From Sulfurimonas sp. SAG-AH-194-L11 (GTDB lineage: Bacteria; Campylobacterota; Campylobacteria; Campylobacterales; Sulfurimonadaceae): a DNA stretch of 64,000 nucleotides. How positions within the stretch are numbered: the stretch's first letter is position 1; every line of letters begins with the position of its first letter. This document shows positions 52,841 to 62,533 of the stretch, piece after piece. Both the position numbers and the translations under genes were made by a program. Location: the NCBI RefSeq assembly GCF_029215995.1, contig NZ_JAEMVB010000006.1, positions 1 through 64,000 of the forward strand, read 5' to 3'. The notes below the pieces were generated by a model. The model searched no databases and had not been told where the DNA came from. It saw only the letters and a program-made list of their open reading frames with translations.

Positions 52841-53726
52841 GTACTACCTAAATAAGCCGATTAAGACACCTACTGTTCTTTATATAAACAAAGGCTCTAT
52901 TAATAAGATTATAGCACAGTTACATGCTCAAAATAAGCAAATTAGTAAAATAGATGCATTAATCCTTCGTATAATAGGTTCTCCTCAAAGTGGCTGGATA
53001 AACATAGGTAGTGAGTACAATACAAAGGCAGATTTCTTATATAAACTAACACATGCTAAAGCAGCATTACAAAATGTAACACTTATCCCAGGTGAGACAA
53101 CATACATTTTTTTAAGACAACTCGCTAGTTCTTTAGATTTAAGTGTTACAAAATTAGAATATGAATTTTATAAACAAGCACCTTTTAGGGAAGGTGCCTT
53201 AGTGCCTGACACGTATAGCATACCATTAGGAATATCTGAAAAAGATTTAATAACACTGCTACTAAAAGTATCATTAAGTAAAATGAGAAGTGTCTCAATG
53301 AAAATATTTGGTACTTATAATGAAAAAAAGTGGTTACGCTACCTATCTATAGCCTCTATAATACAAAAAGAGTCTGCAAATGCAGAAGAAATGCCCATTG
53401 TTAGTTCTGTGATATATAATAGAATAAAAAAAGGTATGAAGTTACAAATGGATGGCACACTCAATTATGGAAAATACTCACACATAAAAATAACTCCCCG
53501 TAGAATCCGAGAAGATAAATCAATATACAATACATACCTACACAAGGGGATTCCATCGCTTCCTGCCTGCAATGTAAGTATCGTTGCAATCAAGGCAGCT
53601 ATTTTTCCTGCTAAAACGAACTACCTGTATTTTATGAAGAATAAGCATAACATTCATGATTTCACATGTAACTATTCTACACACATAGAGAACATAAGAC
53701 GTGCTACAAAACGAAACAAATTCTAA
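52770..53726 (+). CDS. mltG: Endolytic murein transglycosylase MltG
   Basis: YLSIASIIQKESANAEEMPIVSSVIYNRIKKGMKLQMDGTLNYG, YNTYLHKGIPSLPACNVSIVAIKAAI. Confidence 0.92.
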   Translation: MNTSRLTILVYVFEIILIIILSLMYYLNKPIKTPTVLYINKGSINKIIAQLHAQNKQISKIDALILRIIGSPQSGWINIGSEYNTKADFLYKLTHAKAALQNVTLIPGETTYIFLRQLASSLDLSVTKLEYEFYKQAPFREGALVPDTYSIPLGISEKDLITLLLKVSLSKMRSVSMKIFGTYNEKKWLRYLSIASIIQKESANAEEMPIVSSVIYNRIKKGMKLQMDGTLNYGKYSHIKITPRRIREDKSIYNTYLHKGIPSLPACNVSIVAIKAAIFPAKTNYLYFMKNKHNIHDFTCNYSTHIENIRRATKRNKF

Positions 53727-53843
53727 ATAAAACCAAATAATTATGGAAGCTTGCATAATATTTTCCTACTTGTGTTACTATTTGACTTGTACATCCATGA
53801 AGTGAAACTTTCATGAGATAAATTTAATTCACAAGGACAATAC

Positions 53844-56018
53844 ATGTCAAAAATCATTTGGTCAAAAATTGATGAAGCTCCGGCTTTAGCAACATACTCT
53901 TTACTCCCTATAGTTAACGCTTTTACGAAAGCTGCAGGTGTAGAAGTTGTAGTAAGTGATATTTCACTTGCAGGAAGAGTTTTATCTGCTATGGGTCTTG
54001 CAGAAGATGAACTTTCTAAATTAGGTGAAGTTGTACTTCAAGAAGATGGTAATATCATCAAGCTCCCAAACATTTCTGCATCTGTTGGTCAGCTTAAAGA
54101 TTGTATTACTGAGCTTCAAGGTCAAGGTTATGATATTCCTAATTATCCTGAAAACCCTAAAAATGATGCTGAAAAAGAGATTCAAGCTAAATATTCTACA
54201 TGTTTAGGTTCTGCTGTTAACCCTGTTCTTCGTGAAGGTAATTCAGATAGACGTGCTGCAAAAGCAGTTAAGAGATTCGCTCAAAAGAATCCACATAAAT
54301 TACGTGCATTCCCAGAAAACCCTAAAGCATATGTTACACATATGGAAGGAAAGGGAGATTTCTTTGCTAACGAGAAGTCAGTAACTATTTCAAAAGCACA
54401 AAAAATTACTATCGCACTTAATGGAAAAGAATTAGGTTCATTTGATGGTGTTGCTGATGAAATTCTTGATGGTACTTTTATGTCTATCTCTGCACTTAAT
54501 GATTTTTACAAAAAAACTATTGAAGATGCTAAGAAAAATGGTGTTTTATGGTCACTACACCTTAAAGCTACAATGATGAAAATTTCAGATCCTATTATGT
54601 TTGGTTATGGATTTGTTGCATTTTTCCCAGAAGTATTTGCTAAGTATGCAGATGTATTCGCAGAACTTAATGTAAACCCAAATCAAGGTATGTCAGACTT
54701 AGAAAACAAGATTGCTGGTCATGAAAAAGAAGCTGAGATTAAAGCAGCATTTTTAGCAGTAGTTGAAGGTGATTCTCCAAAGATAGCTATGGTTGATTCA
54801 GACAATGGAAAGACTAACTTTAATGCATCTAACGATGTAATTATTGATGCTTCTATGCCAGTTGTTGTTCGTGAAGGTGGTAAGCAGTGGGATAGAACTG
54901 GAGCTGCAGTAGAGTGTGTTGCTGTTATTCCTGATTCTACTTATGGTATGTTTCATGCTGAAATGGTTGCAGACTGTGTTAAAAATGGTCAGTATGATGT
55001 ATCAACTATGGGTACAATGCAAAATATCGGTCTTATGGCTCAAAAAGCTGAAGAGTACGGTTCTCATCCAACTACATTTGAACTTGCTGAGGCTGGTACA
55101 GTAACTGTAACTGGTTCTGAAGATGGTGAGCTTATGAGTTTTGAATGTGAAGCTGGTGATATCTGGAGAATGTCTCGTACTAAAGATGTTGCGATTAAAG
55201 ACTGGGTTCGTTTAACAGTTGAAAGAACTAAAATTGAAAATGTACCAGCTGTTTTCTGGTTAGATAATAAGCGTGCACATGATGTTCAAATTAAAATCAA
55301 AGTAGATGCATTCCTTAAAGATCATGATACTACTGGTTTAGATATTCAATTTATGAATGTAACTGATGCTACACGTTTTACAAATGCTCGTGTTCGCGAG
55401 GGTAAAACTACTATCGCTGTTACTGGTAATGTTCTTCGTGACCACTTAACAGATATGTACCCAATCCTAGAGCTTGGAACATCTGCAAAAATGCTTTCTA
55501 TTGTTCCTTTATTAGCTGGTGGTGGTTTATATGAGACTGGTGCTGGTGGATCTGCTCCTAAGCATGTTGAGCAATTCTTAAAAGAGGGTCACCTTCGTTG
55601 GGATTCTTTAGGTGAGATTTTAGCACTTGCTGAATCATTACGTTTCTTAGGTATTAAACATGGTGATGCAAAATTAACTGCTTTAACTGCAGGTCTTGAT
55701 GTTGCTAACGATGCTTACCTAGATAACAACAAAGAGCCAGGACGTAAAGTTGGTCAACCTGACAATAAAGCTTCTCACTTCTTTGTAGCACAATACTGGG
55801 CTAAAGCACTTGCTGAAGGTGAAAATGCAGAATTAGCTGCAAAATTTGCTCCAGTTGCTAAAGAACTTAAGGAGAAAGAAGATATTATTATGTCTGAACT
55901 TCTTGCTGTTGAGGGGAAAGCTCAAGATATTGGTGGTTATTTCCATCCAGATGATGCTAAAGCTGAAAAAGCTATGCGTCCATCTGCTACTCTTAACGCT
56001 ATAATCGACACTATTTAG
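53844..56018 (+). CDS. icd: NADP-dependent isocitrate dehydrogenase, monomeric type
   Basis: KIIWSKIDEAPALATYSLLPIVNAFTKAAGVEV, AYVTHMEGKGDFFANEKS, LLAGGGLYETGAGGSAPKHVEQF. Confidence 0.97.
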   Translation: MSKIIWSKIDEAPALATYSLLPIVNAFTKAAGVEVVVSDISLAGRVLSAMGLAEDELSKLGEVVLQEDGNIIKLPNISASVGQLKDCITELQGQGYDIPNYPENPKNDAEKEIQAKYSTCLGSAVNPVLREGNSDRRAAKAVKRFAQKNPHKLRAFPENPKAYVTHMEGKGDFFANEKSVTISKAQKITIALNGKELGSFDGVADEILDGTFMSISALNDFYKKTIEDAKKNGVLWSLHLKATMMKISDPIMFGYGFVAFFPEVFAKYADVFAELNVNPNQGMSDLENKIAGHEKEAEIKAAFLAVVEGDSPKIAMVDSDNGKTNFNASNDVIIDASMPVVVREGGKQWDRTGAAVECVAVIPDSTYGMFHAEMVADCVKNGQYDVSTMGTMQNIGLMAQKAEEYGSHPTTFELAEAGTVTVTGSEDGELMSFECEAGDIWRMSRTKDVAIKDWVRLTVERTKIENVPAVFWLDNKRAHDVQIKIKVDAFLKDHDTTGLDIQFMNVTDATRFTNARVREGKTTIAVTGNVLRDHLTDMYPILELGTSAKMLSIVPLLAGGGLYETGAGGSAPKHVEQFLKEGHLRWDSLGEILALAESLRFLGIKHGDAKLTALTAGLDVANDAYLDNNKEPGRKVGQPDNKASHFFVAQYWAKALAEGENAELAAKFAPVAKELKEKEDIIMSELLAVEGKAQDIGGYFHPDDAKAEKAMRPSATLNAIIDTI

Positions 56019-56027
56019 TTTTAAGTT

Positions 56028-56063
56028 TACTATGTGCATTTATGCACATAGTATTTCGTTTTT
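56028..56063 (+). terminator. Intrinsic terminator after icd
   Basis: TACTATGTGCAT-TT-ATGCACATAGTA 12-bp arms followed by TTTCGTTTTTT. Confidence 0.85.
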
Positions 56064-56210
56064 TATATGGTACTTATTTACTAGTTTTATACAAAAGGCG
56101 AAAAACCTTTCATAAATGATATCTTATTATACTTAAGTGATGTGTGTTAGCACATACTGTTTAAGTGTATCTCTGATTGGTATCATACTATTTAATATTA
56201 GGGAGTTTTA

Positions 56211-57167
56211 ATGAGTGTAGGAAAAAGAGTAGGGATAGTTGGTGCCGGTAATGTTGGTGCGACAGTGGCATATTCTCTAGTAATGCTTGGTGCATGTCAT
56301 GAAGTAATTTTACGTGATAATAAAATTGATGTAGCAAGAGGAAAGGCATTAGATATGTCTCAAGCTGCATCTGCTGTAAGAAGTCATACTGTTGTTAAAG
56401 TTGCTGAGGAAATGTCAGACTTAATAAACTGTGATGTTGTTGTTATAACTGCTGGTAGTCCAAGACTTCCTGGTATGAGTCGTGATGACTTACTTATGAT
56501 AAATGCAAAAATTACGAAAGAAGTTATACAAGGTGTAGCTAAATACTCTCCTGATGCTATCATTATAATGGTTTCAAATCCTTTAGATGCAATGACTTAT
56601 GTTGCACTTAAAGAGAGTGGTTTTGATAGAAGCCGTGTTATTGGTATGGCTGGAATCTTAGACAGTTCAAGAATGGCTGCATTTATTCAAGAAAAGCTTG
56701 GATATGGTGGTGGACAAATACGTGCATCTGTTATGGGTGGTCATGGTGATGATATGGTTCCTCTACCTCGTTATTCAACAGTAGCAGGAGTTCCTCTTTC
56801 TGATGTATTAACTGATGCTGAGATAGATGAGATAGTTGAGCGTACTCGTAAGGGTGGGGCTGAAATAGTAGGACATTTAAAAACAGGTTCAGCATATTAT
56901 GCTCCTGCAAAATCAACTGCTATTATGGTAAATGCAATACTTAAAGATACTAAGCAAATTTATCCTTGTGCAGTTCTCCTCGAAGGTGAATATGGCTTTA
57001 GCGATGTCGTTTCAGGTGTTCCTGTTATGATTGGTGCTAATGGTGCTGAAAAAATCCTTGAAGTAACACTAAATACACAAGAGAAAGAGATGTTTAAAAA
57101 TTCTTGTGAATCAGTGCAAGGGCTTATCGATACATTAAAAAACAATAATTTTTTTGACGGAGAGTAG
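56211..57167 (+). CDS. mdh: Malate dehydrogenase
   Basis: [58 protein letters not shown]. Confidence 0.93.
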   Translation: MSVGKRVGIVGAGNVGATVAYSLVMLGACHEVILRDNKIDVARGKALDMSQAASAVRSHTVVKVAEEMSDLINCDVVVITAGSPRLPGMSRDDLLMINAKITKEVIQGVAKYSPDAIIIMVSNPLDAMTYVALKESGFDRSRVIGMAGILDSSRMAAFIQEKLGYGGGQIRASVMGGHGDDMVPLPRYSTVAGVPLSDVLTDAEIDEIVERTRKGGAEIVGHLKTGSAYYAPAKSTAIMVNAILKDTKQIYPCAVLLEGEYGFSDVVSGVPVMIGANGAEKILEVTLNTQEKEMFKNSCESVQGLIDTLKNNNFFDGE

Positions 57168-57171
57168 TAAA

Positions 57172-58563
57172 ATGAGTACAAGAATTGAAAAAGACACAAT
57201 GGGCGAAATTGAAGTTCCTATAGATGCTTACTGGGCAGCTCAAACACAAAGAAGTATACAAAACTTTGCTATTGGTGAAGAGACTATGCCTTATGAGATT
57301 ACAAGAGGTTTTTCTTATCTTAAAAAAGCTGTTGCACTTGTAAATGCAGATCTTGGTAAACTTGATCAAAAAAAAGCAGATGCGATAGCACAAGCTGCTG
57401 ATGATATGCTAGCAGGAAAACTTGATGGAAATTATCCACTTGTTGTATGGCAGACAGGTTCAGGTACACAGTCTAACATGAACAACAATGAAGTTCTTGC
57501 AAACCGTGCTACTGAAATTCTTGGTGGGGACTTTAGAGTTGAAAAACTTATTCACCCAAATGATGATGTAAATAAATCTCAATCTTCTAATGATACTTAC
57601 CCAACAGCACTTCATGTTGCAGCTGTCATATCAATGGAGACACAAGTACTTCCAGCAATTGCTAAACTTAAAAAAACATTAGCTGCAAAATCAGCAAAGT
57701 TTGAGTCAGTTGTAAAAATTGGACGTACACACTTACAAGATGCAACTCCAATTACACTCGGTCAAGAGATTAGTGGTTGGGTTGAAATGCTTAACAAGTG
57801 TGAAAAAATGGCAAAAGATTCTCTAGAAGCAGTTCGTGAACTTGCTATTGGTGGAACAGCTGTTGGAACAGGGCTTAACGCTCATCCAGAACTTGGTGAG
57901 AGAGTTGCTAAAAAGTTAAGTGAACTTACTGGTCATGATTTTATCACAGCACCAAATAAGTTCCATGCACTTACTTCTCATGATGCTCTTGTCTATTCTC
58001 ATGGTGCCCTAAAAGCACTTGCAGCAGATATGATGAAAATTGCTAATGATGTTAGATGGTTAGCATCAGGTCCACGTTGTGGTCTTGGTGAGTTGGAGAT
58101 TCCGGCAAATGAGCCAGGATCTTCAATCATGCCAGGAAAAGTTAATCCTACACAGGCTGAAGCTGTAACTATGGTTACATGTCAAGTTTTTGGTAACGAT
58201 GTAGCTATTTCTATGGGTGCTTCACAAGGAAACTTTGAGTTAAATGTTTTCAAACCAGTAATTGCTTTTAACTATTTACAATCTTGTCGTTTACTTGCTG
58301 ATTGTATTGTTTCATTTAATGATCATTGTGCTGTAGGCTTAGAACCTGTTGTAGATAAAATCGATCACTTTTTACATGATTCTTTAATGCTAGTTACTGC
58401 TCTTAATCCATATGTTGGTTATGACAATGCAGCAAAAATTGCAAAAACTGCACATAAGAATAATTCTACTTTAAAAGAAACAGCTATAGAGCTTGGTCTT
58501 TTAACTGCAGAAGAGTTTGATAAGTATGTAATACCAGAAAATATGATTGCACCAAAGGCTTAA
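57172..58563 (+). CDS. fumC: Class II fumarate hydratase
   Basis: [54 protein letters not shown]; start [11 protein letters not shown]. Confidence 0.97.
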   Translation: MSTRIEKDTMGEIEVPIDAYWAAQTQRSIQNFAIGEETMPYEITRGFSYLKKAVALVNADLGKLDQKKADAIAQAADDMLAGKLDGNYPLVVWQTGSGTQSNMNNNEVLANRATEILGGDFRVEKLIHPNDDVNKSQSSNDTYPTALHVAAVISMETQVLPAIAKLKKTLAAKSAKFESVVKIGRTHLQDATPITLGQEISGWVEMLNKCEKMAKDSLEAVRELAIGGTAVGTGLNAHPELGERVAKKLSELTGHDFITAPNKFHALTSHDALVYSHGALKALAADMMKIANDVRWLASGPRCGLGELEIPANEPGSSIMPGKVNPTQAEAVTMVTCQVFGNDVAISMGASQGNFELNVFKPVIAFNYLQSCRLLADCIVSFNDHCAVGLEPVVDKIDHFLHDSLMLVTALNPYVGYDNAAKIAKTAHKNNSTLKETAIELGLLTAEEFDKYVIPENMIAPKA

Positions 58564-58616
58564 AAACCAGTGCAAGAAAAATAAAATAAAATAAATTTAA
58601 TAATTAAGGAGAATAA

Positions 58617-59789
58617 ATGAATATACATGAGTATCAAGCAAAACAAATTTTTGCTAAATATGGTGTTCCAACACCAAAAGGTATAATGGTTGAAAGCGTG
58701 CCCGCAGCAGTAAAAGCAGCAGAAGAACTTGGTGGTCCAGTATGGGTTGTTAAAGCTCAAATTCACGCAGGTGGTCGTGGTCTTGGTGGTGGTGTTAAAC
58801 TTGCTAAGTCTATTGAAGAAGTAAGAACATTATCAGAAGAAATTCTTGGAATGACTCTTGTTACACATCAAACAGATGCTGCTGGTAAATTAGTACAAAA
58901 ACTATACATCGAAGATGGTGCAGATATCAAAGCTGAATACTATCTTTCTGTTGTTTTAGACAGAAAACTAGAAATGCCATCAATTGTTGCATCTACTGAA
59001 GGTGGAATGAACATTGAAGATGTTGCAGAAAATACTCCAGAAAAAATTATTAAAGTTCCAGTTGATCCAGCTATTGGTTTTCAGAGTTTTCACGGTCGTG
59101 AACTAGCATTTGGTCTTGGTATCACTGATAAAACAGAACAAAAAAATATTATCTCTTTTGCAAGTAAATTATTTAAGCTTTACATGGAAAATGATGCTGA
59201 GATGATTGAGATTAACCCTCTAGTAAGAACTGGTTCAGGTGAATTTTTAGCACTTGATGGAAAAATGGGATTTGACAACTCTGCACTTGGACGTCATCCA
59301 GATATCGAAGCTATGAGAGACTTATCTGAAGAAGATGCTGATGAAGTTGAAGCTGCTAAATATGGCCTTTCATATGTTGCCCTTGATGGTGAAATCGGTT
59401 GTATGGTAAATGGTGCTGGTCTTGCTATGGGTACTATGGATACAATTAATCACATGGGTGGAACACCTGCTAACTTCCTTGATGTTGGTGGTAGTGCTAA
59501 TGCCGAGACTGTTGCAAAAGGTTTTGAGATTATTCTTAGAAATCCAAATGTAAAAGCAATTTTTGTAAATATTTTTGGTGGAATCGTTCGTTGTGACCGT
59601 ATTGCTAATGGTATTATTGAAGCAACTAAAATTACAGATGTTAATGTACCTGTAATTGTACGTCTTGATGGAACGAATGCTCCAGAAGCATCTGAAATAT
59701 TAAAAAAAGCAAATATATCTAACTTAATTGTCGGTGATGACTTAGCAGATGGTGCTGCTAAAGCTGTTGCTGCTGCGAAAGGAAATTAA
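58617..59789 (+). CDS. sucC: Succinyl-CoA synthetase beta subunit
   Basis: MNIHEYQAKQIFAKYGVPTPKG; VNIFGGIVRCDRIANGI. Confidence 0.98.
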   Translation: MNIHEYQAKQIFAKYGVPTPKGIMVESVPAAVKAAEELGGPVWVVKAQIHAGGRGLGGGVKLAKSIEEVRTLSEEILGMTLVTHQTDAAGKLVQKLYIEDGADIKAEYYLSVVLDRKLEMPSIVASTEGGMNIEDVAENTPEKIIKVPVDPAIGFQSFHGRELAFGLGITDKTEQKNIISFASKLFKLYMENDAEMIEINPLVRTGSGEFLALDGKMGFDNSALGRHPDIEAMRDLSEEDADEVEAAKYGLSYVALDGEIGCMVNGAGLAMGTMDTINHMGGTPANFLDVGGSANAETVAKGFEIILRNPNVKAIFVNIFGGIVRCDRIANGIIEATKITDVNVPVIVRLDGTNAPEASEILKKANISNLIVGDDLADGAAKAVAAAKGN

Positions 59790-59793
59790 TTAA

Positions 59794-60669
59794 ATGTCTA
59801 TACTAGTAAACAAAGATACAAAAGTAATCGTTCAAGGTTTCACAGGTAAAGAGGGTTCTTTTCATGCTGAGCAATGTTTAGCATATGGAACTAAAATTGT
59901 TGGTGGTGTTACACCAAACAAGGGTGGTCAAACACACCTAGGAAAACCAGTTTTTAATACTGTAGCAGATGCTGTTAAAACTACTGGTGCTACTGTTTCT
60001 ATGATTTTTGTTCCACCTGCTTTTGTTGGTGATGCTGTTATGGAAGCTGCAGAAGCCGGAATTGAACTTGCTGTAATTATTACAGAAGGTGCTCCTGTTA
60101 AAGACATGCAAATGGCTAAAGCTCATGCAACTAAACATGGTATGAAAACACTTGGGCCAAACTGTCCTGGTATTATCACGGCTGAAGAGTGTAAAATTGG
60201 AATTATGCCTGGTATGATTTTCAAAAAAGGTAATGTTGGACTTATTTCAAAGTCTGGTACATTAACTTATGAAGGTGCTAACCAAGTTTGTAAAGAAGGT
60301 TTTGGTATTTCAACAGCTGTTGGAATAGGTGGAGATCCAATTATTGGTCTTTCATATCTTCAACTTCTTCCAATGTTCGAAGCAGATCCAGAAACTGAGT
60401 GTATTGTTCTTATTGGTGAAATCGGTGGAGATCTTGAAATTCAAGCTGCTGCCTACATTAAAGATCATGTTACAAAACCAGTTGTTGCATTTATTGCAGG
60501 TCAAACTGCTCCTAAAGGTAAAACAATGGGTCATGCTGGTGCAATCGTATCAGGTTCTGCAGGTACTGCAGCGGAAAAAATGGCTGCACTAGAAGCTGCT
60601 GGTGCAACAGTTGTTGTTTCTCCTGCTGAAATCGGTCAAGCTGTCACTAAGGCAATGGCTAAAAAGTAA
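59794..60669 (+). CDS. sucD: Succinyl-CoA synthetase alpha subunit
   Basis: [44 protein letters not shown]. Confidence 0.98.
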   Translation: MSILVNKDTKVIVQGFTGKEGSFHAEQCLAYGTKIVGGVTPNKGGQTHLGKPVFNTVADAVKTTGATVSMIFVPPAFVGDAVMEAAEAGIELAVIITEGAPVKDMQMAKAHATKHGMKTLGPNCPGIITAEECKIGIMPGMIFKKGNVGLISKSGTLTYEGANQVCKEGFGISTAVGIGGDPIIGLSYLQLLPMFEADPETECIVLIGEIGGDLEIQAAAYIKDHVTKPVVAFIAGQTAPKGKTMGHAGAIVSGSAGTAAEKMAALEAAGATVVVSPAEIGQAVTKAMAKK

Positions 60670-60917
60670 TGATAAAAACTTTAGAATTACAAGATCTAAG
60701 CTGTGGTGCTTGTGCTGAGACTATTAGAACTGGACTTGACCTTGCAGGTTTTACATCTGTAAAGGTTACTCTTTTAACTCATCCTCATACTGCATCAGCT
60801 GAGATCATAGATGATGAGCATTTTGAACTTTTCAAGTCAGTTTTAAGAGGTCATGGTTACCGTTTAGTTGGTGATGAACTACAAAGACCTGATAAACCAT
60901 CAGGTGATTATGCTTAG
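60669..60917 (+). CDS. Heavy-metal-associated (HMA) domain small protein
   Basis: LELQDLSCGACAETIRTGLDLAGFTSVKV with CxxC; 1-nt overlap with sucD stop. Confidence 0.75.
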   Translation: MIKTLELQDLSCGACAETIRTGLDLAGFTSVKVTLLTHPHTASAEIIDDEHFELFKSVLRGHGYRLVGDELQRPDKPSGDYA

Positions 60918-60936
60918 TAATCTTTACAGACACTTG

Positions 60937-60966
60937 AGGTAAGCTAAAATAGCTTACCTTTTTTTT
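60937..60966 (+). terminator. Intrinsic terminator after sucCD-HMA
   Basis: AGGTAAGCTA-AAA-TAGCTTACCT then T-run. Confidence 0.9.
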
Positions 60967-60994
60967 AAAATTTAATATTAATATTATTTAATAT

Positions 60995-61612
60995 TTATAC
61001 TTTTATGCTTTCCCAAAAGAAATCTACATGCTTTTCAAAATGTGTAGAGAAGGCATTGGTAGATAGTTCATCAAAATGCATTAAAGTGATTTGAAGCCTA
61101 ATATAGAATAGGGTGGATAGAAACTCATAAGAAACCATCATAGGATCACCAGAGCGAATAAGTGAGCTCTGCATCATGATAAAGAAACCTTCTGAAAGGA
61201 CTTTAATATTTTTTTCATGAAATTCTGTCATAAACTCTGCTCTTAAGTCTCTATTTTGCATTAGTTCTATCATTAGCAATCTGAACATATTTTCATTCAT
61301 TTTATCAAAGGTTAGCATCTTATGCTGGAGTGCAAATTTTTGTAAAAATGGTTTTCCTCTTGTTGCTAATTCTTTTATTTCTTCACTAGAAAGAGAGAAG
61401 GGCGAAGAGAAAATCCCCTTTGCTACCTCGAGAAATATCTCCTCTTTATTTTTATAATGATTATAGATAGCACTCTCTCTTATTCCAACTTCTGAAGCTA
61501 TTTTTCTTACACTTGTACCTTTATACCCTAGTTTAGAGAATAGGGTGGTTGATACTTTAAGTATTTTCTCTTTAGTTCCGCTACGCTTAGCAGGTATCGT
61601 ATTTATAGGCAT
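60995..61612 (-). CDS. TetR/AcrR-family transcriptional regulator
   Basis: TKEKILKVSTTLFSKLGYKGTSVRKIASEVGIRESAIYNHYKNKEEIFLEV HTH. Confidence 0.92.
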   Translation of the reverse strand: MPINTIPAKRSGTKEKILKVSTTLFSKLGYKGTSVRKIASEVGIRESAIYNHYKNKEEIFLEVAKGIFSSPFSLSSEEIKELATRGKPFLQKFALQHKMLTFDKMNENMFRLLMIELMQNRDLRAEFMTEFHEKNIKVLSEGFFIMMQSSLIRSGDPMMVSYEFLSTLFYIRLQITLMHFDELSTNAFSTHFEKHVDFFWESIKV

Positions 61613-61633
61613 TTAAGCTCCTTTTATATACTA

Positions 61634-61742
61634 TGAACGCTTGTTAATAATGTATCTATTATATATGAACACTTGTTAATTATAGCTTATTTTATAAGAA
61701 TAACTGTTCATATATTTATCTATATCAATGAACAGTTGTTCA
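61634..61742. promoter_or_regulatory. Cluster of TGAAC(N)TTGTT(A/C)-type operator-like boxes upstream of tetR
   Basis: TGAACGCTTGTTAAT (61634), TGAACACTTGTTAAT (61666), AACTGTTCA (61702), TGAACAGTTGTTCA palindromic half sites (61729-61742). Confidence 0.7.
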
Positions 61743-61786
61743 TCAATTAAAAAAGATATATAAAGGTTTTTTTAGTACAATTTCGT

Positions 61787-62111
61787 AGGTACAAGGATAG
61801 TTACTTGGGAATCTCCCAAGAGGAAAGTCCGAGCTGCTGTAAGACAGTGTTCCATTTAACTAATGGCCGTAGTAATACGAGGGAAAGTGCAACAGAGATT
61901 AGACTTCTTATGTTTTTAACGTAAGTAAAGGTGAAAAGGTGTGTGTAAGAGACCACCAGTCTCTATAGTGATATAGAGAGCTTGTAAACCCAACATGGCA
62001 GCAAGAAACAGATGGTTAGCGTCTTACAATGCTATTGTTTCGCTAGAGGCACAACGTAAGGTGTGCAGTAGATTAATAACTATTACTACAAAACTCGGCT
62101 TATTTGTACCT
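61787..62111 (+). ncRNA. rnpB: RNase P RNA component
   Basis: P1 AGGTACAA/TTGTACCT pairing, GAGGAAAGTCCGAGCT (CR-I/P4), ACGAGGGAAAGTGCAACAGAGA, CAAACTCGGCTTA near 3' end. Confidence 0.95.
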
Positions 62112-62144
62112 CACATATTAATGTATAAACTCAAAATTTCTACA

Positions 62145-62194
62145 ACCTCTATCGATATCTTAAAAACTGTTGTTTTTAAGATATCGATAGAGGT
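62145..62194. repeat. 23-bp perfect inverted repeat with 4-nt loop
   Basis: ACCTCTATCGATATCTTAAAAAC-TGTT-GTTTTTAAGATATCGATAGAGGT. Confidence 0.97.
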
Positions 62195-62533
62195 ACTTCA
62201 AATGAAAAAATCAATAATATTTGTTTAGTGCATGTGCTACTCCACACATAGAACATACCCAAGACAATCTACTACAAATAACGATGAAATGATAAGGTAA
62301 TCATAATATATTTGCTGAGTATAACTACGAATTTATAGATGTTAAGGGTAATATCCACTTTTTTACACTTAAAACTAATACAGATACTGAATACTTGATA
62401 TTAGAAAATATGAAGTATTAAAGAATTAAAATGATTTACAGTTTAGACAAGAAACTCTTTCTTAAACTTTTAAGTGTACTTTCCTATGAAGAACTATATA
62501 CAAAGGTAGAATCTTTTAGACTTCTGTATGAGG

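Noticed and set aside
61995-62228. + strand ORF 77 aa
   Set aside because: Lies in the 3' half of rnpB and the adjacent hairpin; no homology-like features.
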